A stretch of DNA of 15,732 bases from Proteobacteria bacterium UBA1278 (GTDB lineage Bacteria; Pseudomonadota; Gammaproteobacteria; Comchoanobacterales; Comchoanobacteraceae). The translations under genes and the position numbers were made by a program. Shown here one piece after another: positions 1 through 6,514 of the stretch (within the stretch, counting starts at the first letter, position 1; each line of letters begins with the position of its first letter). The notes under the pieces were generated by a model. It did not search any database. It saw only the letters and a list, made by a program, of their open reading frames with translations, and was not told where the DNA came from. The stretch spans positions 1 through 15,732 of the forward strand of contig DBUY01000006.1 in the NCBI GenBank assembly GCA_002308435.1, given 5' to 3'.

Positions 1-603
1 CCTGATAATAAGCAGCAGAAACCGCACAAAAAACACACCCCAAGTAATGGGTTGATTGATCGCTTGATTAGCACCTATCTGAAAAATCAGTATCTATTTC
101 CGATCGGCGTCAGCATTGGCGCATTCCTATATGCAAATGGTGACTATCAAGCGCTGTTTGGTTTGTTATACTTCGCTAGTCAATGCCAATTACTGGCGTT
201 GTCTATGCCGACCATATCTATGTTGTCTATGCTATATGGGGTGAGTACATTCTGTGAGCGCATACTTCTGTGGGGCTATAACTTCAGGCGATATGAGCAG
301 GATCACGAGGCAGATTTCTCATCAACCAATTCTCGTACTGATGATAAGCAGTTCCATCCTTTCCATTATATTCCCAACAGTAGCACCTTGCGTTCTCTAT
401 TTTCTACATGGCGGATTGGTGTATCTGGCTTTCGAAGTATCATCGCATCAGCGTGTTTGTTTAACGGTTGGTACCGGGTAATTGGTATTGCTGCCAGCGT
501 CAGTAGTGTGCGTATTAACTATGTACAAACGCGATTTCAGATGCAATCACTTCCTGATCATACGGAGGAAGCCAACTTGCATAAACAACAACATGCTATG
601 TAG
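1..603 (+). CDS. Paralogous multi-pass membrane protein A, C-terminal part (5' end outside window)
   Basis: The reading frame is open from base 1, so this is the C-terminal ~200 residues of a longer protein; the TTG at 52 is unlikely to be its start. It aligns with the C-terminal halves of the proteins at 2541-3665 and 4007-5197. Shared blocks are a hydrophobic stretch with FPIGVSIGA, then DYQALFGLL (bases ~90-170), and near the end ASACLFNGW (bases ~445-475). At least three hydrophobic segments suggest an integral membrane protein. The loop between the two blocks is polar and poorly conserved among the three copies. The last ~30 residues are hydrophilic. I do not recognise the family and no enzymatic motif is visible. 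The neighbouring fic gene runs towards it and ends 91 bases away. The frame and the paralogy are certain; the function is unknown. Confidence 0.82.
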   Translation, partial: PDNKQQKPHKKHTPSNGLIDRLISTYLKNQYLFPIGVSIGAFLYANGDYQALFGLLYFASQCQLLALSMPTISMLSMLYGVSTFCERILLWGYNFRRYEQDHEADFSSTNSRTDDKQFHPFHYIPNSSTLRSLFSTWRIGVSGFRSIIASACLFNGWYRVIGIAASVSSVRINYVQTRFQMQSLPDHTEEANLHKQQHAM

Positions 604-694
604 CGTGCATGACGTCTTTTATCTTGCCGCTTTGTTTCTCTGTTACACAGAACTTATAAGTTGTTCTCATTATCAAGGTACTGGGGTTTCAGGT

Positions 695-2242
695 TTAGGG
701 TCTTGGCCTGTCTTGGCCATGTTCCGTGCAGTCAATGCCATATTTTTCTATAGATTTTGGTTTTTCAGTGGCAGTTGTCTTTGTGCTAGCCTCTGTTTTT
801 TCTACACTTTGTTGAGATGACTGCTGCCTGATGTGATTTTTTTCGACTACCCATTCAACGAAATGATCAGTATATAGTTCACTCACCCCGTTTTTGTACG
901 GGTGCATGTGGTCGAAATCACTTGCTACTGAAACGTCATAAGCGCTGCAATCATCTCCATGAGCCTGATAGATTGTATTATTGAAATCCCATCTGGCTGG
1001 ATCGTTTTTAAGTTTATCATCACTGGCCAGTGTAAATCCGTAGTACTCGCATAGTCTTCGCGCGAGACACCTCGCTGTTCGTCCATTACCATCAACAAAT
1101 GGATGTATGGCTATGATGCCATGATGTAGTCGGGCTGCGGCTTCTAATACTTGTGCTTGATACCGTGGTGATGATGAATCAATTTTCGCGCATGCATCGT
1201 TGACGAGATGAGTAAGTTGATCCAGTTCATCTTGAATTTTATCGCCATAAACACAAATGTCCATGATAGGGTGTACTGCTTCATCGTATATCAGTGTACG
1301 TCTATTTCCCGCTGGGATGGTCGGGATGTTCTCTGGATTATATCTCAGCATTGTCGTTCCAGCAAAAAAGTCTGGCTGAATTGCCTTTACTTTTGCTTCA
1401 ATGACCTCGAGTGCTTCGGGATCATCACACAACGTTTGCATGCTCTGATAGCAGATAACTCCTCGAATATGAGGATTTCGTGTTTGCAAAATCATGGTAA
1501 TTTTTTGAAACGCATCAAAAACTGCTTGTCGTCCATCGATATCTGCATGTTGTCCTGAAAAACCGGTGAGCGCATAAAATGCGTTGTTCATACTGTCGCT
1601 GCTGTGGTTTTTTTGTGCCATGATCCACCCACTACTCAAACACATGCCCCATAAACTCTTATAATCTAAAATACGTTTGCCGGAAAAAGGAGCGAGTGAC
1701 GATATGATCGACCGCTGTTGCGACTGGCGAGTCATCCACTGTTTTCTTCGTTTTATCTTTTCTATGTGCATCCGAAATAGAGCGGGGGAGCGAACGAATT
1801 CGGGGGCGTATTGTTGATGACTGATTGCATCATTATCAATGGTCTGTTGAATATCTTGCATTTCTTCGCTGTTTTGTTCAATGAGTTCGTAGGCAGATTG
1901 TCCACCTGTTTTGGGTCTGTAGTGACTATTGGCCAGTCCACTATTGAGTATCAGTCGTGCGGTGATGTAGTCTTTTAGAACCACCGCATTGCGAAGAGAT
2001 CGGTCGATCTGGGTGATATTGTAGTTTGATCTTCCTCTGCTCGGATGTGTTAGGTATTGGCTTAATAAATCTAACACTTTTTCATTGTCTGCTTCTGCAG
2101 ACAGCGTGTCACCTAACTTGGTATTTTTTTGACCTGATTTTAGCTGATCTAGATTCTCGTATTGGATATCATCTAGTTGTTTTATGAGGTCTTCAATCGA
2201 AGCATCACAGCTATTTTGCTTGTAAAATATCGTATTTCTCAT
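695..2242 (-). CDS. Fic-domain protein (probable AMP transferase) with ankyrin-like N-terminus
   Basis: Residues 380-391 read HPFVDGNGRTAR, a full match to the Fic core motif HPFx(D/E)GNGRxxR. His380 would be the general base, Asp384 the metal ligand, and the Gly/Asn/Arg residues would bind phosphate. Fic enzymes usually transfer AMP from ATP to a Ser, Thr or Tyr hydroxyl of a target protein; some transfer other phospho-groups. The helix before the motif (AARLHHGIIAI) and the one after it (CLARRLCEYYG) are typical. Residues ~78-122 resemble one or two degenerate ankyrin repeats, which could bind a target. Residues ~140-340 are unassigned. The last ~40 residues are rich in Lys, Thr and Glu. 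I see no (S/T)xxxE(G/N) inhibitory motif and no small antitoxin gene beside it. The ATG at 2242 follows only a weak AGGG. The size (515 aa) and ankyrin-like part fit an effector-type Fic better than a toxin-antitoxin Fic; that is inference. Confidence 0.9.
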   Translation of the reverse strand: MRNTIFYKQNSCDASIEDLIKQLDDIQYENLDQLKSGQKNTKLGDTLSAEADNEKVLDLLSQYLTHPSRGRSNYNITQIDRSLRNAVVLKDYITARLILNSGLANSHYRPKTGGQSAYELIEQNSEEMQDIQQTIDNDAISHQQYAPEFVRSPALFRMHIEKIKRRKQWMTRQSQQRSIISSLAPFSGKRILDYKSLWGMCLSSGWIMAQKNHSSDSMNNAFYALTGFSGQHADIDGRQAVFDAFQKITMILQTRNPHIRGVICYQSMQTLCDDPEALEVIEAKVKAIQPDFFAGTTMLRYNPENIPTIPAGNRRTLIYDEAVHPIMDICVYGDKIQDELDQLTHLVNDACAKIDSSSPRYQAQVLEAAARLHHGIIAIHPFVDGNGRTARCLARRLCEYYGFTLASDDKLKNDPARWDFNNTIYQAHGDDCSAYDVSVASDFDHMHPYKNGVSELYTDHFVEWVVEKNHIRQQSSQQSVEKTEASTKTTATEKPKSIEKYGIDCTEHGQDRPRP

Positions 2243-2540
2243 AGGAGCTACCCTGGATGGTTTTCATGTATTTTTTTGTCTAATTCGAATTGATTTTAAA
2301 ACTTATTGCATTGAAAAAATATCATATATACTGTTTTTTTACAATCGAATGATCATTTTTCTGTTGTGCTATTCGTGAGTTCTCGCATTTCACGCGCATC
2401 TGTCAAATACAGACCCCATGGTCTTATCATTCTGTATTGGTTGATGTTTTCTGTGAATCTCCGTAGACTCAAATGTGAACTGTTGTTTCATACATCAACT
2501 GAAGTTTCATCATCCCCGATAAATCAGCGATAGGGTTCTT
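2243..2540. other. Divergent AT-rich intergenic region between fic and paralog B
   Basis: This 298-base stretch has no plausible gene and must hold the promoters of fic (leftward) and paralog B (rightward). It contains AT-rich, -10-like sequence (TATACT near 2326-2331), but no -35 with good spacing could be assigned. Short palindromes are AATTCGAATT (2282-2291) and AATGATCATT (2348-2357). An 8-bp inverted repeat, AATACAGA (2406-2413) and TCTGTATT (2431-2438), encloses an alternative AGACC/GGTCT hairpin (2411-2424). Any of these could be an operator, but each is short enough to arise by chance. Confidence 0.4.
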
Positions 2541-3665
2541 GTGTCTGCTAAAACTTTCAGCACCACGCGTGTTAACTCACTCATAAACACTGTCCAGCAC
2601 GTATCTGTGTACAACAATGCCTTGTTCGAAACTTTATTGGTTGTCTATGCGATTTTTAATTTGCTTCTCTTATTGATGGGGCTTGGACTAACAGTCAGCA
2701 GCGCAATGCCGGTGATTGTCGTTTTTACGACATCTTTTCTCATTAATAAGTTGACCATGGAATACATGATAGACAACTTATCTCTATTGTTACGTCGATA
2801 TGATGTGCCACCGGAAACACAGCATGCTTCACTATATACTCATTTTTTTAATGGAACCCGAATTCTACTTTCGCTATTTAGAATTTATACCGAATTAGCA
2901 GGACATATTTTAGTGCAGGTACTGATGCTATCGCAGCATCGATTGTCTCTGCCAACAAATATGAGACGATTGTATATGCGCTTATTCGTTTCAACCGGTT
3001 TATTAGCCCTATTATTCAATGAAATGAATGAAACCATGCCTTGTTTGGGTCTTAAGGATGATGACTCACGCAATCAATCGCGGTCTGAGTCACCTCGTTT
3101 TTATGATCGAATGATCAATATGTATTTAACGCATAGCCTCGTTTTTCCAATCGGTGTTACAGTAGGGGCACTTTTCTCCGCGATTTCTGACTATCAGGCA
3201 TTATTTGGTTTATTGTGCCTTGCAACGCATCTCAACCTATTTAACCTCAGCGCCGTAACGATAAATGGACTTTCATCACTCTATGCAGTTGCTTCAATCT
3301 CGGAAGATTTATCGACTTTGGTAGCCGGTTTTCGAGACTTTGCGCTTGAGGGCGATGATTTCTCAAAATCGTCTGAGCTAATTACTGATTCGAATCATTA
3401 CATACCTGAGAACAGTATGCTCAATCGTTTTGCTGATAACTGCTCTGACGTTCTTTCGTTCCTACACACTGTCCTTTCATTTCTCGCCAGTACGGTTGCC
3501 GCTGCCTGTTTATTCAATGGATGGCAACGCATAGTCGGTGTTACTGCTGTCGTGAGTTCTATCAGCCTCTCTAGTGCTCATTCTTATCTTTCTGGAAAGA
3601 ACACTGATAATGACGATTCCTGTAATACTGAAGATTTGAATTCTAAGTTCCCGCTATCGCTATGA
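2541..3665 (+). CDS. Paralogous multi-pass membrane protein B (unrecognised family)
   Basis: A 374-residue protein starting at GTG 2541; an in-frame stop lies just upstream (2520-2522), so a longer start is impossible. TAGGG at 2531-2535 is a weak ribosome site. Hydrophobic segments lie at ~31-68, ~104-130, ~145-160, ~200-215, ~218-250 and ~303-345. Blocks shared with protein C are YAI-NL-LLL-G-G-TV-A-PVI (36-61), RLSLP then LY-RLF-TGLL (134-156), GALFSA...YQALFGLLCLATH (209-230) and VAAACLFNGWQRI-GV (319-334). The polar linker (170-190) and the C-terminal tail are variable. No catalytic motif, signal peptide or transporter signature was recognised. Copies A and C lie on either side and fic is divergent to it. 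Protein and DNA similarity to C, for example around 3200-3245 versus 4655-4700, show gene duplication. Function unknown; a secreted membrane-inserting protein or an envelope protein are both possible. Confidence 0.85.
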   Translation: MSAKTFSTTRVNSLINTVQHVSVYNNALFETLLVVYAIFNLLLLLMGLGLTVSSAMPVIVVFTTSFLINKLTMEYMIDNLSLLLRRYDVPPETQHASLYTHFFNGTRILLSLFRIYTELAGHILVQVLMLSQHRLSLPTNMRRLYMRLFVSTGLLALLFNEMNETMPCLGLKDDDSRNQSRSESPRFYDRMINMYLTHSLVFPIGVTVGALFSAISDYQALFGLLCLATHLNLFNLSAVTINGLSSLYAVASISEDLSTLVAGFRDFALEGDDFSKSSELITDSNHYIPENSMLNRFADNCSDVLSFLHTVLSFLASTVAAACLFNGWQRIVGVTAVVSSISLSSAHSYLSGKNTDNDDSCNTEDLNSKFPLSL

Positions 3666-3669
3666 TATT

Positions 3670-3692
3670 GCGGTTACTTGCTATTTAACCGT
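3670..3692 (+). terminator. Small hairpin after paralog B, possible weak terminator
   Basis: CGGTTA (3671-3676) and TAACCG (3686-3691) form a perfect 6-bp stem with a 9-base loop, five bases after the TGA of gene B. Only TTT follows the stem, so termination would be weak. It could also serve leftward transcription. Confidence 0.3.
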
Positions 3693-3776
3693 TTGGTGAA
3701 GAATTTCTTGAGTTCTCATTGTCATTGTCATTGCCAATGTCGTCTTGGTATGAGCTCTCCTGAGATCTGTTTCCGA

Positions 3777-3848
3777 GTGGTGACAATACTTGATGATAGT
3801 CGAGATCAGTAAGAAAGGCATCGTGCTTCTGATACGTATTGTCACCAC
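3777..3848. repeat. Perfect 13-bp inverted repeat with nested stems
   Basis: The arms are GTGGTGACAATAC (3777-3789) and GTATTGTCACCAC (3836-3848), an exact reverse complement, separated by 46 bases. Inside, ATCAG and CTGAT can pair, and further in GCA and TGC close a three-base loop, so the whole element can fold as one long interrupted hairpin. There is no T-tract after it, so it does not look like a simple terminator. It may be a structured RNA, a protein-binding site or the remnant of a small mobile element. The repeat is directly visible; its role is unknown. Confidence 0.75.
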
Positions 3849-4006
3849 ATTCCAATACTGCTGGCTTGTTGATGCTGTATGATTCGAGCCGATCACTGTG
3901 ACTGCTTGAATATCTCAGTGAAGTCATTTAACATCTATTGGTAGTGATGGTAGTTTCTGTATCAGCGGCGAATCATCTGCCCCATGTTTAGTAATGGTTT
4001 TCTGTA

Positions 4007-5197
4007 ATGACTACTTCAAAATCTCCAAACGATCAACGTCAATTTCGCATTTTTACCCTTTATCATGTCTATTTTTCCCGACATGCTTTGTCCCAGCCAT
4101 TATTCTTCCTCTACGCGATTATTAACCTTTTTCTCCTGCTAGTCGGTTTTGGCTTTACTGTCAATACAGCAACGCCAGTTATCATTGTCCTCAGTGGTGC
4201 TGCAATCTTTCATCAGCTGATTCATAATTCTATTGAATACGCTAGATATAGAAAACCACTTTGGTTAGACCAATACATCCATTGGTTGATAGAACGCAGG
4301 CTTCCCCTGTTTAATCTGATATTATCCGGAACTGCCACGCTACTGTCCTTTTTTACGTATTGCATAAATTATGCTATTCAGATCGTCGTTCAAATACGTA
4401 TGCTATCGAAACTGCGATTGTCATTGCCGATTATGCGTTTGTATAGACCTTTGTTTCTTGCAACTGGCTTATTGGGTGGCGTAGTTGCGCTTCTAAATGT
4501 CCTGAAATACATAATCGCTAATCAACCTGACTCAGATAACCGACTAAATCAATCCACGCGATCCGTGTATCTGGGAAAAAGAAATATGAGAATTATGCAT
4601 CTCATTGGTGTTGTGATCGGTGCAATCTTCTATGCCGCTTCTGGTTATCAAGCATCATTTGGCTTATTATGCCTTGCAACACATTTCAATCTATTGATCT
4701 TGGGCGCTGCTACGATCAATAGACTTGCAGTGCTTGAAGCCAGCAGCATATTTATTCATACGCTGGTGGCGTGGGGTGAGCATGGTGAATTACTCAAACA
4801 ATCTACAGCCCCGTGTATCTCTACTATCATTGGGTGGATTTATCTATTACAGTTAATGGCTGTATTTGGCGCTCCAATAGAAACGTTGGCGGTCTCAGCA
4901 ATCGTAGCGGTGATATGTCTTTATTGTCTCCAACCAAAAGACCACCAACTCTTGAAACCGATTTTTAGCTATTGTGCTACGATTGTTTCGAGCCTGCGCA
5001 GTATGGTCGCCGCTGCTTGCTTATTGAGTGGTTGGCAGCGCATTGCTGGCGTTGTTGCTGTAGTGGGTAGTGCTGCTCTGAATCGTGTCGAAAATCGCTT
5101 TGCATATAGAGAGCACTTGCTATATGTAGAGCGATTCAATCACTGGTTTTTTGCTGATAAAGATCTGAGACAACAGAGCCCCCCTCGTTTTCCCTAA
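4007..5197 (+). CDS. Paralogous multi-pass membrane protein C (unrecognised family)
   Basis: A 396-residue protein from ATG 4007 with no clear Shine-Dalgarno site. It shares with protein B the N-terminal block YAI-NL-LLL-G-G-TV-A-PVI (36-61), a central RLSLP...LY-PLF-ATGLL (137-155), GAIFYA-GYQASFGLLCLATHFN (205-228) and VAAACLLSGWQRI (334-346). Hydrophobic segments lie at ~31-68, ~103-130, ~147-170, ~197-212, ~215-240, ~270-307 and ~322-357. Relative to A and B it carries a mainly hydrophobic stretch at about 270-307, where they have a polar loop, probably an extra membrane segment or hairpin. The tail after 360 is polar and aromatic. I do not recognise the family. The order B, C, hydrolase on one strand suggests related expression, although gaps of 341 and 96 bases argue against a tight operon. 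Confidence 0.85.
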   Translation: MTTSKSPNDQRQFRIFTLYHVYFSRHALSQPLFFLYAIINLFLLLVGFGFTVNTATPVIIVLSGAAIFHQLIHNSIEYARYRKPLWLDQYIHWLIERRLPLFNLILSGTATLLSFFTYCINYAIQIVVQIRMLSKLRLSLPIMRLYRPLFLATGLLGGVVALLNVLKYIIANQPDSDNRLNQSTRSVYLGKRNMRIMHLIGVVIGAIFYAASGYQASFGLLCLATHFNLLILGAATINRLAVLEASSIFIHTLVAWGEHGELLKQSTAPCISTIIGWIYLLQLMAVFGAPIETLAVSAIVAVICLYCLQPKDHQLLKPIFSYCATIVSSLRSMVAAACLLSGWQRIAGVVAVVGSAALNRVENRFAYREHLLYVERFNHWFFADKDLRQQSPPRFP

Positions 5198-5212
5198 TCC
5201 TGATTATCCGTA

Positions 5213-5245
5213 AATCTTCCCTTGAGCACATCGCGCTTGAAGATT
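5213..5245. repeat. 7-bp inverted repeat upstream of the hydrolase gene
   Basis: AATCTTC (5213-5219) and GAAGATT (5239-5245) are exact reverse complements, 19 bases apart. The right arm overlaps the candidate -35 of the hydrolase promoter, so it could be an operator or a transcript hairpin. A short direct repeat, CCGTAAA (5208-5214 and 5247-5253), partly overlaps it. Confidence 0.4.
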
Positions 5246-5265
5246 ACCGTAAAAGCGATTACACT
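5237..5265 (+). promoter_or_regulatory. Candidate sigma-70 promoter for the hydrolase gene
   Basis: TTGAAG (5237-5242), a 17-base spacer and TACACT (5260-5265) match the consensus at four of six positions each. A transcript would start near 5272, about 22 bases before the GTG. The match is moderate only. Confidence 0.33.
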
Positions 5266-5293
5266 GAAACTAATTACTTAGTAACCTTGTAAC

Positions 5294-6454
5294 GTGTCAA
5301 AGTTTCAATCCTTTATGTCGAAGATTGTGACGAATTATCTGATTTCGCCACGTTCGACAAAAGATGACTTGCCTCAGCTCCAGAAGACACATTGTCATGC
5401 GCACACCTGGATTGGTGCGTCACTAGGTCAGTCTGACCATCAACTTAACATACTGACTGCTACGCCTGCTGTACCAACACTACGGTCATCTAGGTACCAG
5501 TTGCAGGGCATGTTATTGCCACTAGCCTCAAGCCATCGTGCTGATATTAATGGCCCGTTTACACAACCCGTCAAGTTGGTTGTCTTTTTTGTTGCTGGTA
5601 GTAACGCGCATTTATTGTCTTGTCGGCAACGTTCGGTTGAGTGTGCATACGCTGCTCGCTGTGCACTTCAGTCTCGAGATTCACAAGCTGGTGTGGTCTT
5701 AGTACGCTTTAATCCATTTGGTGTCGTTAACGATCAGGTTACCGGCCTACCTCTGCCTTACTCGCCGAGTGCACTAACTCAAAATGACCTAACTCAGGAT
5801 TATGTTGATTGTGCTCGACTCATTCTGCAGCGCTATTCTGGTGCTCAGATGATTGTGATGGGGCATTCTCTCGGCGGTGTTTTTGCAAGGCAGGTCTTTA
5901 GCTGCCTGCGCGCTGATGATGAGTATGCGTCCCGACTTCGTTTTGTGTACAGTGCGATGTCACTGCCAGGCATTGCAGATGCCTTCATGTATTATCAGCC
6001 TGCTACTATGCTGAAGAACTTAATTCCTGATCGTTGTCGGACCTTTGTCAATTGGTGCATTAACTCGATTAACTACATTGGATTTAATTGCATTCAACGT
6101 GCATTAAAACATGCTGTTGAACGATCTGGTTGGAAAACTGTTGTTGAACAAATTAATACCCGTCTTATTGCGCAAAGCAACCTCGTTAAAAAAAATATTG
6201 ATCGAATGATTCCGGATGCTGTCGCCAGCGTACAACGAGAGGGTGCGCTGAACTGGCTGCTTAATTCTGAACACTCTGCCGATGCGCATGATCTGCCGCC
6301 ATCTGAGCTATATCATTCATCTGCTCAGGATAATATTTCAGAGCTCGAGAAACTGATTGAGCTATTGAAGCGTGTATTGTCTATTGATCACAATGCCGTG
6401 CCACCAATTCATGGACACAGTGACCAGCTGTCTCAACCATCTGAGGCATCATAA
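5294..6454 (+). CDS. Alpha/beta-hydrolase (GHSLG serine hydrolase), effector-like
   Basis: A 386-residue protein. Residues 190-194 are GHSLG, the nucleophile elbow GxSxG, with Ser192 as the likely catalytic serine. It follows a hydrophobic strand (MIVM) and precedes GVFARQVF, as in alpha/beta-hydrolase folds. Upstream, VVFFVAGSN (96-104) resembles the first core strand and oxyanion-hole loop, and VLVRFNPFG (135-143) a second. The FNP-G element plus SLGG is reminiscent, from memory, of the chlamydial DUF818 hydrolases and some Legionellales effectors; this was not tested. The acid and histidine of the triad could not be placed. Substrate unknown: lipid, ester or thioester are all possible. The first ~90 residues are an extra region without a signal peptide. 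The GTG start at 5294 has no good ribosome site; ATG 5315 is an alternative. It follows paralog C and precedes recJ by about 60 bases. Confidence 0.75.
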   Translation: MSKFQSFMSKIVTNYLISPRSTKDDLPQLQKTHCHAHTWIGASLGQSDHQLNILTATPAVPTLRSSRYQLQGMLLPLASSHRADINGPFTQPVKLVVFFVAGSNAHLLSCRQRSVECAYAARCALQSRDSQAGVVLVRFNPFGVVNDQVTGLPLPYSPSALTQNDLTQDYVDCARLILQRYSGAQMIVMGHSLGGVFARQVFSCLRADDEYASRLRFVYSAMSLPGIADAFMYYQPATMLKNLIPDRCRTFVNWCINSINYIGFNCIQRALKHAVERSGWKTVVEQINTRLIAQSNLVKKNIDRMIPDAVASVQREGALNWLLNSEHSADAHDLPPSELYHSSAQDNISELEKLIELLKRVLSIDHNAVPPIHGHSDQLSQPSEAS

Positions 6455-6514
6455 TCTAGCTTGCTTCAGTTGCTGTTATTGGGTAGTGTAACTCTACTGA
6501 ACTATAGAAGCCAT

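Larger units (their letters stand above)
3666..4006. other. 341-base gap between paralogs B and C, structured, no convincing gene
   Basis: The gap holds a small hairpin just after gene B (3670-3692), a short TCATTG-like tandem run (~3716-3735), and a perfect 13-bp inverted repeat with nested stems (3777-3848). A weak promoter-like pair, TTGGTA (3938-3943) and TATCAG (3960-3965) with a 16-base spacer, precedes gene C. Minus-strand open frames of 71 and 80 codons overlap here, but neither has a ribosome site nor a recognisable product. Confidence 0.5.

Noticed and set aside
651..662. Perfect 12-base palindrome AACTTATAAGTT between gene A and fic, considered as a terminator or operator
   Set aside because: It is AT-rich with no loop or T-tract, lies between two gene ends, and could occur by chance.
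1208..1558. 116-codon open frame antisense to fic
   Set aside because: It overlaps the Fic coding region on the other strand and resembles no known protein.
3716..3735. Short tandem TCATTG-like repeats
   Set aside because: Only about three imperfect units, too few to call a repeat array.
6461..6514. Upstream TTG start of recJ giving an 18-residue hydrophobic extension
   Set aside because: No ribosome site; GTG 6515 fits the length and N-terminal register of RecJ better.
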